A DNA stretch of 22,409 nucleotides from Actinomortierella ambigua (Eukaryota; Mortierellomycota; Mortierellomycetes; Mortierellales; Mortierellaceae). The stretch's first letter is position 1, and each line of letters begins with the position of its first letter. The notes beneath the pieces are model-generated. The model had not been told where the DNA came from. It was given only the letters and a program-made list of their open reading frames with translations, and ran no database searches. Both the position numbers and the translations under genes were made by a program. Of this stretch, positions 10,901 to 19,900 are shown one piece after another. The DNA lies in NCBI GenBank assembly GCA_016098155.1, contig JAAAJB010000569.1:1-22409 (forward strand). Reading direction: 5' to 3'.

Positions 10901-13136
10901 CGGAGCTGATTGGGTCTTGGCGACCTTACCGACGGCCTTGGAAGTATGTGTTGATGAACCTGGTTGATTTTACAAATTCTGGACTGTATGTAAGATGTGG
11001 AGGATACAGTTGAGTCTCTTTTAACGCTTTTTTTTTTTTTTTTTTTTTTTTGGTCTTTTTTTTTTCCTTTGTACCCCTGCTTGGGTTGCCGTGTTTCCTT
11101 TTTTTCCCCCCGNNNNNNNNNNTTAGAGGTGGGTGTTACTGTTGGGTTTCTTTTTCTGTTTTTTTTTTTTTTTTTTTTTGCTTGGTCTCTCACTTTCCTT
11201 CCTTTTCTTTCACAGGCGAACGTTTGCTCACCTTCGGGGCACATCTCTACGGCTGTACGCCGTGGATGAAGATGATGTACCAAGAGTGCATATCCGCAAC
11301 ATTTCTTTGCAACTTGCGCGGTGCGAGCTAGCATCAGACTATAAGCAACGGCAGCATGTGATTCGGATCCGGTCGACGGACCGGACCATGCTGATGGAGT
11401 GCAAGGATCGAGTGGATGCTCTTACGTGGATCGAGCACCTCCAAGCTGCCTCCAACATTGCCACGCCCTTGGAGGAGCGATGTATGCCCAAGTTCTACAC
11501 CCTTGGTCGGTCTGGAAATCATAGTGGATCAAACACTAGTCGATCGAGTACACAAAGGCAGGAGCAACAACAGCAACAGCAACAGCAGCAACAGCACTCA
11601 GCAAGCTCTGGGTCGCCATCTTCATCATCGCCACAGCAGGTAACACAGACACCACAACGAGAGGTGGAAGACGATGGAGCGCGTCGAGCTCATCAGCGTA
11701 GCAGAACAATCGCGTCGACGGCCTCTCGCTGCTCTTCTTCTTCCCCGTCCTCTGCTTCGTCTGCATGTGCGACCCCCTGCTGTTCTTCACCACCGCCGCA
11801 TCCAACGAAGCGCCGCGAGCACGGGATTGACAACCATGGCACTACCCAGTGCCATGGCCATCCTTCACGCCCCCAACCCCATCACCAGGAGTATCCACCA
11901 GCTATGCAAACGGAGCATCGACGCGCAGCGTCTGCCAACGGTATCCCTTCGTCCTCTATCACGTCGTCCTCTCCTTCTTCATCGTCATCATCACGACCCA
12001 GTACCAACGGTGGTATCCGTTCGATCTTACTCCGTCGGATCGGACATGGGAACCTGCCAGCGTCCCCGAGCCCTTTGTCCAGTCACTCTACCACAGCCTT
12101 GTCCCCAACTTCTCCGACTGGCGCGGGAGATGAAGAGAGGAGTAGTGGTGGTGGTGGCCAAGATGGTGAAGTTGGTCATGTCACAGTAGAACCGCGCCCA
12201 AGCTCGGACCAAGGTCATCGGCCGCCAAATCAAGAACGACGAGACCGTCGCACCGTCACAACATTAGCCGACCTGGCTCGTGCCGCTGGCGTGGTACAGG
12301 ACCCAGGTGTTTCTTCAGCGGCTTGTCCTCTGGCGACGGCGGCGGTGGCGGCATCGACCTCGACAGCCCATATCAACGATGCTTCTTCGGCGGCAGCAAC
12401 AGTCATCACGTCAGCAACAACCACGACTGCTACCACGACTACGACAGCGACGACGGCACCAGCCGCCATGGCAGCAGTGGACGATGAGCAAGTGTTGCGA
12501 GCGTTCCTGCAGTCGCTCGGCCATGACGATGACGGTGACACGTATCGCGCCCGATCTCGAACGGTGGATCTCAGTCGAGACCGGCAGTCTAGGCAGAACC
12601 AACGCCACCAGCGTCCTAACCAGACGGATGGAGTAGACAGCGGTGCTGCTCACAATGAGGAGGAGGAAGAAGAAGAAGAGGAGGACGACGATGACGATGC
12701 GATGGATGAGAATCTGGTGGACGATGAGGAGATGGACGTTGAGGAGCTCGTGGAACGGCATCGGCGTAGGATCCGACAGCGCGAGCAGCGTGCGCGCGAA
12801 CGTGAACGGCGGCGCGCCGCTGCTGTTGCTGCTACAGAGGCAGCCTTGTTGATGCAGAGCTCCGAACATGGCTATGGTGGACATAGAGGAGGAGGAGAAG
12901 GAGAAGCAGCATCGGCGACTACGGTGTGGCGGAGACATAGTGTGGACTTGATCCGTAGACATGGTGGAGGCGGTGGAGGTCTTGGATCGATGCATCTGAC
13001 AGTGTCTTCGTCGGGATCCACTTCGGCGCGGTCAAGTTGGCACCGGCCTTTGAGGGTGCTGCACCAGCTGCTTGGCCAGTCGACTTCTGCGACGGCTGCA
13101 ACGCCGAGAGTAGCGGTAGTCGGCCAGTCATCATAA
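1932..13136 (+). CDS. Giant Ser-rich PH-domain protein with PPxY motifs (six exons)
   Basis: Proposed exons are 1932-2970, 4754-5242, 5745-6262, 6478-6684, 6847-10943 and 11216-13136. They total 8,271 nt, exactly 2,757 codons including TAA, so 2,756 residues. The ATG at 1932 has a strong context (CACCATGG). Junction phases are 1, 1, 0, 0 and 2, and all agree with the next exon. Most of the protein is predicted disorder: Ser/Thr/Pro-rich blocks, His/Gln and acidic runs, polyQ near 11565-11595, and a Glu/Asp run followed by an Arg-rich helix near 12655-12840. PPAY lies at about 1951-1954 and PPSY at about 2059-2062. A PH domain follows at about 2089-2193: the basic RRPWK loop, then RTFAHLRGTSLRLYAVDEDD, ending in the C-terminal helix with its Trp (LTWIEHLQAA). 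PH domains bind phosphoinositides or proteins at membranes, and PPxY motifs bind WW domains such as those of Rsp5-type ligases; applying either to this protein is inference. A basic cluster (SKRRRVKSKK) ends exon 3. The exon 1 linkage is the least certain part, because its intron is 1,783 nt. Confidence 0.75.
2715..2740 (+). repeat. TCAGGG hexanucleotide tandem repeat in coding exon
   Basis: Four full TCAGGG units plus TC within exon 1 of the PH gene, encoding alternating Gly-Ser. It is a short in-frame satellite and does not match a standard telomere unit. Confidence 0.9.
2971..4753 (+). other. Proposed long intron 1 of the PH gene
   Basis: The donor is CAG|GTAACT at 2971 and the acceptor is TTTACTTCAG ending at 4753, with a TGCTGAT branch-like site about 50 nt upstream of the acceptor. 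Splicing joins one leftover base (G) to CA and continues the frame. The downstream exon has no in-frame ATG and a stop at 4705-4707 just above it, so it needs an upstream start. At 1,783 nt the intron is far longer than the others. It holds a GA tract (about 3182-3208), CT tracts (about 3576-3620), a TATAAAGG at 3671 and a TG tract near 4250. An alternative is that exon 1 is a separate single-exon gene ending at 3056 and a second promoter lies within this stretch. Confidence 0.5.
3671..3678 (+). promoter_or_regulatory. TATA-like box inside intron 1
   Basis: TATAAAGG preceded by CT-rich DNA. It could drive an internal transcript of the PH gene lacking exon 1. No good initiating exon with a matching phase was identified downstream, so this is only a candidate. 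Confidence 0.3.
5243..5744 (+). other. Intron 2 of the PH gene with a long AG-free acceptor region
   Basis: The donor is CAG|GTGAGT at 5243 and the acceptor GAGCAG ends at 5744. A consensus TGCTAAC branch site lies at 5394-5400, and no AG dinucleotide occurs between 5384 and 5739, a stretch dominated by T and C. Splicing after 5744 joins G to GA and keeps the frame. Splicing after 5741 would add one Ala and also stay in frame. Confidence 0.7.
10944..11215 (+). other. Intron 5, splitting the PH domain
   Basis: The donor is GTATGT at 10944 (after TGGAA) and the acceptor TTTCACAG ends at 11215. Splicing rebuilds an AAG Lys codon and gives ...RRPWK followed by RTFAHLRGTSLRLY, the expected strand-loop-strand of a PH domain. 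A second GTAAGA at 10990 looks like a donor, but it would break the frame with this acceptor and insert residues that do not fit the fold. The intron carries long T runs and the 10-N gap. Confidence 0.8.
11113..11122. other. Assembly gap (10 N)
   Basis: Ten N symbols between a T/C run and a T-rich stretch inside intron 5. The true length is unknown, but no coding sequence need be missing because both flanks are intronic in the model given here. Confidence 0.99.
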
Positions 13137-13592
13137 CGCGTAGAAGATATGCCTCTCTCTCACACACACACACTCCCTCTCTTCCCCCCCCTCTCTCTCT
13201 TTATCCATCCATCTATCTATCCATCTATCTATCCATCACCTAAAAAACAAAGAGTGGATGAACAAGTATAAAACTGATTTCGCAACGCATCATGTTGCTT
13301 TAGTGTTATATAATGGGACCGGAACATGTTCCCAACCGTCCGGCCATTTTACGACGCATCGGTAGTACTATGCATCGGAGCATGTGGTGACTCTTTGGGC
13401 TCCTGTTTAGAGCCATCTAGTACCCTCCACTCCTTCTCCTTCTCCTCCTCTAGCTATACGTCCCCTCTTCTTCTTTTACATACCCTCCCTTCCCACCTCT
13501 CTCCTATCCTTCCCCCTCCTCTCTCTATCTCTCTCTACGAATCGAACCCAATCCAACAGACACGCTATATCCGCCTCCTTTCAGACAATGTC
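13137..13592 (+). other. 3' flank of the PH gene with simple repeats
   Basis: After the TAA come CA and CT tracts (about 13161-13200) and an ATCC/ATCT tetranucleotide microsatellite (about 13204-13237). A TATAAAA-like sequence lies at 13267 and CT-rich DNA runs to about 13540. No clear AATAAA signal for the PH gene is seen. Confidence 0.6.
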
Positions 13593-13751
13593 ATGGTGCA
13601 AAAGCTTGCCTATGGCCTCAGGGCCGTGTCGTTCTTGTATCGCGTACTGGGGCTGCAGCTCTTCGTCTGGCTTCTTGTCTTTGTTGCCAGATGGGCCGGC
13701 GCCATTGTCGCTGCGGTTAAATTTAGGCGGAGAAGGCGATTTGGTGTTTGA
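13593..13751 (+). CDS. Possible 52-residue single-pass membrane microprotein
   Basis: An ATG at 13593 opens a frame to TGA at 13749-13751, giving a 52-residue peptide. It has an amphipathic N-terminal stretch, one strongly hydrophobic segment (LQLFVWLLVFVARWAGAIVA, about residues 24-43), and a basic tail ending KFRRRRRFGV. This matches a small tail-anchored or positive-inside membrane peptide. Base composition is more gene-like than the pyrimidine-rich flanks, and a TATA-like sequence lies at 13267. The frame is open back to an ATG at 13326, but that upstream part simply translates CT repeats. A polypyrimidine-AG at about 13585 means it could instead be a terminal exon. I do not recognise the family. 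Confidence 0.35.
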   Translation: MVQKLAYGLRAVSFLYRVLGLQLFVWLLVFVARWAGAIVAAVKFRRRRRFGV

Positions 13752-14623
13752 ACACAAGTAGCTTCTCTCACTCTATCCCTTCTAGACATTCAAGCTCGGA
13801 ATAATATTGGTTGCTCTTTTACACATGGGCCGCGTGTATTTTGGAGTCCCCGCACAGCCACCAATGCAGTAGAGAGGCCAGAAGAAGACTGAGTGAGGGT
13901 GAATGACAGCAGGGTCTTCCCTCCTGGATGTTGTATGCAGGGCGATGAAGAAAGCTTACAGTGCAAAGTATCCGCGATCGGGCGTATAAAACACACTTTT
14001 TGCTTCTCCGACGGAGTGAAGCGCAAAGCGCGTCGCAGTGGGCAAAAGGGTCGACATTATCATTGAATGTGTCATGTAAGGCAAAAGTCGAGGTTTCTCC
14101 ATGGCGCAGCGCAACTGGCTCGAAAAGGTATTGCCACCTATACTGATCCGATAGCACGCACAGTACAGCATGTGTAGCATGGTCGCCAAGAAAAGGCCGA
14201 GGCCCTCCATCCATCCCTCCACCCGTCGTTCTGCTCGTTTGTGTCTTTGTTCCCTTGCTCCTCCCTTCGGTCCCGACCTTCCGTTACTCCTTCCATTCCA
14301 TTCCATCTACCCACCGATGGACACGCCGTGCATGGCAATTTTTGAGTGCCTTGCAAACCTTCTCTCTCTCTTGCTCTGGTGGCAAGTGGTACAACATCGC
14401 CACCTGCGGAAACCAAAGAGGGAGAGAGAGAGAAGGGAGGTGCGGTAGGCGGCAGTGCCTCTCTTTGCCCATAAGAAGCTTTTTTTTTTTACCTGCCAGC
14501 CAGCTTCTGCCACCAAACCATTCATTCCCCTTACCCTCATTCCATCTGTGGCACACACACACACTCCATCGGATTTTCCCTCCTCCCCTTCCCTCCTCTT
14601 GTTTCATTCCACATTCAAAAACC
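13752..14623 (+). other. Intergenic region upstream of the F-box gene
   Basis: No supported gene. A TATAAAA lies at 13985-13991, too far from the F-box start to be its obvious core promoter. The part from about 13790 to 14170 is not pyrimidine-rich and shows only mutually overlapping minus-strand frames without recognisable motifs. From about 14200 the DNA becomes CT-rich, with a GA tract near 14420-14436 and a pyrimidine tract directly before the ATG at 14624. The latter is the likely transcription-start region of the F-box gene. Confidence 0.5.
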
Positions 14624-15359
14624 ATGGGCTCGGATGCTGTCATTGAAATCCCGCTGTTGGCCAACCGCATCTACTACAGCCTGCCAGCCAACAGTCGCAT
14701 GATATGTCTGTGTGTCAGCAAGGCCTGGTACGCCGCGTTCTTGCCGCTCCAGCACAAGGAGACCACCATCAAGCGGCTGAAGAACACCAAGGATGAAGAT
14801 GACCCGGTGGTTCGTGGCACCGAGGTACACGGCCACCTCTTCCGAGAACTCGACCTGACGAGCACATTCGAGTCGCCGGCAGAGGCGTCCAACTGTGAGC
14901 GGCTCCTGAAGGCGCTGGCCAAGCACTGTCACCACCTGCGTTCTCTCAAAGTCAAGCTGCCGAGTAGTGCACTGGGGCCCCTTGTGAGGGATCTGTTGCA
15001 CAACAATCGCAGTCTGAACGAGCTACAGTACAACGAGGCCGCACCGATGAACGCTGGGCGCTCGCTGCCTGACCTCTTCAAGCACATGTCCAAGCTCGAG
15101 AGGCTGACCATTCGCCCGGAGGGGGGCATCACCGTCAGCGACCTGCTCAAGATTGGCCGGTACGCGCCCCGCCTATCCCGCCTAACGCTGCAGAGCACTA
15201 TCCTCCCCGACAAGGAAAACGGACCCGCAAGCTTGGAGGTGTGCTCAAAGGTGGGCGAGGATGCCAGTGAAGCCACTACGAGCGAAAACGTCAACAACAA
15301 TAGTGACAACAACAACGATAACAGCGACACCAGCAACAACAGCAACGACAACAACAACG

Positions 15360-15398
<39 letters not shown>

Positions 15399-16351
15399 GC
15401 GATACCGACAATAACAGTGACGCCAACACCATCACCGACACTAACACCAACACCAATACCACCACCATCACCAACAGTGGCGACGACAATGATAATGACA
15501 ACAAATCACCAGCATTCCCCACCCTGAGGTACCTCTGCTCCGATCAAGGCAGCGAGGGCAACGCGCCGCTGGTCAAGATTGTCCGCCAGAGCCCCAACCT
15601 GGAGACCCTGCGACTCAACATTGGCGACCGGATTAGGATGGCACCAATAGTCAATGCACTCGGCGTGGACAACGTGTGCCCACACCTGACCACCATCGAG
15701 TTTGATGGCTCGTTGATGCACGCCGAGCAAGATATGATTTGGCTCATTCGTTCCCTGCCGCCCATGCAGTCTATCAAGGTGCACTCGATCCACGCCACGC
15801 AGCCATTCCTCAAGGCTCTTGTCAACCGCCATGCTTCGGAGCTCAAGGTGCTCAAACTGCTCACGCTGAACCAATGCTCGGCCGAAGGAATCCACGAGCT
15901 GTTGGTGCGGTCGACCAAGCTGGAGAAACTCATGGTACAGCCCCCGCCACGAGGCTACATGTCGTCACCGGTGGCGTTGGACGCGCGCGTCCTGCTCTCG
16001 TCTCCCTGGGGATGCAAGAATCTCGAGTGGCTGTATCTGCCCATGGGCTGGCCTGTCGATACCTCGCTGACACCGGAGGAGCGGCAGACCATCCAGGATG
16101 ATGAGCCGTTCATTGCACTTGGACGCCAGTTCTTTAAGCAGATGGGCGAATTTCCTCGTCTGTGGTGCCTGTTCCCCGAGGGAGACCAAGCATCGTCCAT
16201 CGGATTCACGTGGACTCTGGCGCGTGGGCTGGGTCAGACATCGACACTCACCTCGCTCAAGTACCTCAGCCGGTTCCAGGAACAGGCTTTTGGAGAGATT
16301 GAGGTGGCATGGATCGAGGCGAACTGGACATCCATGAAGAAGTACAACTGA
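14624..16351 (+). CDS. F-box-like / leucine-rich repeat protein with an Asn-rich insertion
   Basis: Intronless frame of 575 residues. The frame is open upstream to about 14255, but that part is pyrimidine-derived. The ATG at 14624 (ACCATGG) is the natural start, just after a pyrimidine tract. Residues about 7-45 resemble an F-box: IEIPLLANRIYYSL, then MICLCVSKAWYAAFLPL, with the typical VSKAW core. Repeating Leu-rich segments such as LRSLKVKL, LERLTIR, LSRLTLQ, LETLRLN, LKVLKLLTL and LEKLMV suggest an LRR substrate-binding solenoid. F-box proteins generally link Skp1-Cul1 ligases to substrates; the substrate here is unknown. An Asn/Asp/Thr/Ser insertion at about residues 221-295 splits the repeats. 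An AATAAA at 16501 probably ends the transcript. F-box/LRR genes are a large family in Mortierella-type fungi. Confidence 0.85.
15286..15510 (+). repeat. AAC/ACC-rich microsatellite in the F-box gene
   Basis: Imperfect CAA/AAC/ACC trinucleotide repeat, with a pure AAC core around 15352-15400. It is in frame and encodes runs of Asn with Asp, Ser and Thr. Confidence 0.9.
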
Positions 16352-16957
16352 GCGCTCAAGCTGCAATAGCTTGCTGCTGCTGTTGGGGAGGAGGGTGTGA
16401 GAGAACGTGTGTATTTTTTGTATATGTGTGGTGCATTTGTGTGTGTGTGTGTGTGTACATGGTGGGGAAACAGTGACCCTCTCTCCCTCACATCCTTGAA
16501 AATAAAGTTGTGGTTTGCGCTTTGTCTCCTTCCTCATCCATTTCCTTCTCATTACACATCCTCGCCTGCTCGGCAACAATGGCAGCAATTGCAGAATCAC
16601 TGTATGTATCAGGATCCATCAGTGTCCCTCGTCCTCTTCGCTCTCCGCTTCCACAGCAATCTTACAGTCATGACCCCGTGTCTCCGATATTCCACTTCCC
16701 ACTCTTCCTACCGTGTTTCTTTTTTCGCGGGTTGGCTTCCAAATATACTAACACTGCCTGATACAATGAAGGTCTCGCTTCTCTTCATTGTCATGACAGA
16801 CTCTTGTTGTCTCCATTCTCCTTCTTTTCCTTTCAACACCCATCGTTCATTCCTCTCACCTCGCTAACCCCCTAATCCTCTCTCTCCTCCACCCCTTTCC
16901 TTCTCACTTGACTGACCTGTTTATTGGTTCCCCTCTGTGGTGATTGGGCTCTCTATC
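16352..16957 (+). other. Intergenic region between the F-box and Argonaute genes
   Basis: It contains the F-box gene 3' UTR with a TG repeat (about 16437-16456), a poly(A) signal and then CT-rich DNA. A dense pyrimidine tract at about 16866-16912 lies just upstream of the Argonaute start and is a likely initiator region. No gene is seen. Confidence 0.6.
16501..16506 (+). terminator. Poly(A) signal of the F-box gene
   Basis: AATAAA 150 nt after the TGA, preceded by a TG-rich stretch. Consistent with a eukaryotic 3' end. Confidence 0.6.
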
Positions 16958-19900
16958 ATGTCAACTAGCATCAAGGAAGAGTCTAAGGGACTCGCGCGGT
17001 TCACTGAGAACGCCATTCGTCCCGACCAGGGAGGCACCATTGGAAGACCCATCACGATAGAAGCAAACTTTTTCGCTATCCGTCGCGTAAGTGTGGTTTT
17101 GTCCTTGGATACCCTCACCTAAGAAAAATACCCCATGCACGCGTGTTAAACATTGTTGTCTTTATTGTTTCCATGTGGGCGTTCTATTTCTCGTATCAAA
17201 TCAAACAAAACAAAACAAAACAAAAAAAAAGCTGCCAACCAATGCTATCCACCACTACGACGTCAAGCTTGGGGAAGATGTGCCGCCAAGACGAGGCCGC
17301 CAGGTAGAGTGATAACGATACTGATGAAAGGAATAGGAGGATTTTATCTATCAATAGCTTGTCAATCAGAGATACCATACATTGCGATAAGCACAACTTT
17401 TTACTTACCAGCACTGCATTCGTATTCCATTAGATATGGAGGCAGATCGAGGCTAGCCCTGAAATGGGGGGTATCCGCGCTGTCTTTGATGGTCGTTTCA
17501 GCGCCTACTCGGCTACCAAACTGCCCTTCCACAAGATTGAGATTGTGGTAATCATTTGAATGCCATATTGACTATCGTCTCACAACCCCACTGACTTGCT
17601 CGTAGATGCAAAAGTATTTGATGTGATTTTCTCTTTTGTTTCCAACGGGATCTAACACGTTGTACCCCATGACTTTTTTTTTGTTTTGTTTTTTGTTTTA
17701 TGTTTAGCTCGACAGTGGCAAAGGTGGCGGCAAAGGTGGCGGCAAAGGTGGCAAAGAAAAGCATGGCAAAGGAAAATTTGCGGGCCCAATGGTGGCCAAG
17801 CTGACCTACGTCAACATCATCGATCTCACTGACCTGCACAAATTCCTCCGACGCGAAGGCCCTTTGACCTCCAACTGCACGCTCGCCATGCAAGCACTGA
17901 ATGTTGCCGTTACGCATGAGGCGATGTCTCGCTTTGTCAACCGTATGTTATCACAGCACCGTTTCATTAGAATATGGATGTAGAGATATGTGCTATGACT
18001 TTGCGCGTCCTTCTTTCTTTTTCTCTTTCTTTCTCACCCCCTTCACCCCCCTCACCTCTCTTTTGTTTCTGTACAGGCGGTGGCTCTGTCTTCTTCCAAG
18101 ATCAAGCTACCGATATTGGAGGAGGCGTCGAAATGTGGAAAGGACTGTTTCAAGCGTTAAAGCCTGGCCGTGGTGGCTCAATGTTTGCCAACATTGACGT
18201 CGCAGCGAGCGTGTTCATCAAAGGTGGTAATGCCGCCAATGTCATCTCGAGCATCCTTCCGCGTGAGTTTCGTGGACGTGTCGACCACAGAGACCAAGTC
18301 AAGCTGGATCGCATGCTGAGGTCTGCGACTTTTACTGTGACTCACAGAGGCGAAAAGTTTAAGAAGCGGTAAGCGACCGAGCCTCTCTCTCTCCCTCATC
18401 ATGTCTTTCTTTATTTTCTTTTTTTCGTTTCGTGGGTGCAACACCTTCATACGAAGAGGGAAAAAATGCTAATCATTTATTTGTACTCTTTTTTCGACCT
18501 CATCACCCCCCCTACCCTCTAGATTCAAGGTGTCGAAAGTCAGCGCCCTGGGAGCTCGGGATCTCCTGTTTGACCAGAACGGACGCAAAGTCAGTGTCCA
18601 GGAGTACTTTGAGCAGACCTACCACTGCAATCTGCGCTACCCTCATCTGCCTTGCCTCGGCGTCCGGAGCCGTGATGGAGACACTGCTTACTTTCCTTCA
18701 GAGCTTTGTGAGATTGAACCTGGACAAAAGTATACAAAGAAGGTAAGCACATATACACACAAAAATATGAATGAAGACAGTAGGACAATGACACGTGTAT
18801 GGAGCCACAGTGCGGAGAGGCACGTTGATACTTAAATGTTCTTCATTTCCACTACCTGTCCTTTTTATCAACTTTGTAGCTGGATGAGTCACAGACGTCA
18901 AGCATGATCAAGGAGGCAAGCCAACGTCCTAGCGACCGCATGGGATTTATCCAGCGTGGTATGCGGCAGCTTGATTTCGGTAACAACCAGCACCTGCGGG
19001 ATTTCGGCTTTGAGATCAACACAGAACTGGAACGCATCCCTGCGCGTGTCCTGCCTGCGCCAGATATTGTCTATTCTGGTGAACGCGTTGTCCATCCTGA
19101 CAATGGTGGTTGGAGAGTAAGTGATATCATTTTCCTCTTTTCAATTTTTTTTTGTACAATGCTACTCGCGCAATTTCTTATTCTCTTCGTGAGTATTAGC
19201 TGACCACATTCATGATATCATCCTTTTTCTTCTTCTTATTCTGTATATAGTTAAGCCCAAGCAACAAGGCCTTCCAGGGTGCCACTTTGGAGCGATGGGG
19301 CGTTTTGTGCTTCGAAACCGAGAGGTGAGATCCCTATATCAGACGTTTGAGTCGCCGTGAAACTTGAGCACCATTGCTTCGATATCGTCTAACCAAACTT
19401 GCGCATCTTTGTTCTTTCTTTTTCTGTCCGCAGAGGATTTTCCCGCACTCAAATGCAGAAATTCATTGTCGAACTTACCGAGACCCTGTGTGAGAATGGT
19501 AAGGTCTAAAAGACACTGGGCAACCTTGAGTTGTATTGAAAGGATTTGGAGACAAAGCAAAAAAAAATGGGGTGAGGCTGATCGCTTTTGCTTTTGCCCT
19601 TCAATGAAATTGAATGGTAGGTTTGAGAGTCAACAACCGACAACCCAACACGCTCTATGTGAACCCTCAGGCGCGCGTGTCGACTGCCATTGATGCCCTG
19701 TGGACGGATATTGGCCGCAAGACGATGGGAGATCCACAGATCATCATTGTTATCCTGCCGCGCCGCTGTGAGACCTACGCCGATGTCAAGTCACACTGTG
19801 AAGCGGGCGAGACGATGGGCAAGATGACCCAGTGTGTGCTTGTCGACCGACTGCGCCGGGCCAATAAGCAGTACTACGGCATGTTGGGCACCAAGATTAA

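Noticed and set aside
10504..11334. 276-residue minus-strand frame across the N gap
   Set aside because: It crosses poly-A/poly-T and the assembly gap and lies opposite the PH coding exons; its Lys runs are homopolymer artefacts.
14255..14623. N-terminal extension of the F-box protein
   Set aside because: The frame is open but translates pyrimidine-rich DNA; the ATG at 14624 has good context and starts right at the F-box-like region.
14929..15522. Leu-rich 197-residue minus-strand frame that looks like a membrane protein
   Set aside because: It is the complement of the AAC/ACC microsatellite in the F-box gene (GTT/GGT-type repeat read in another frame).
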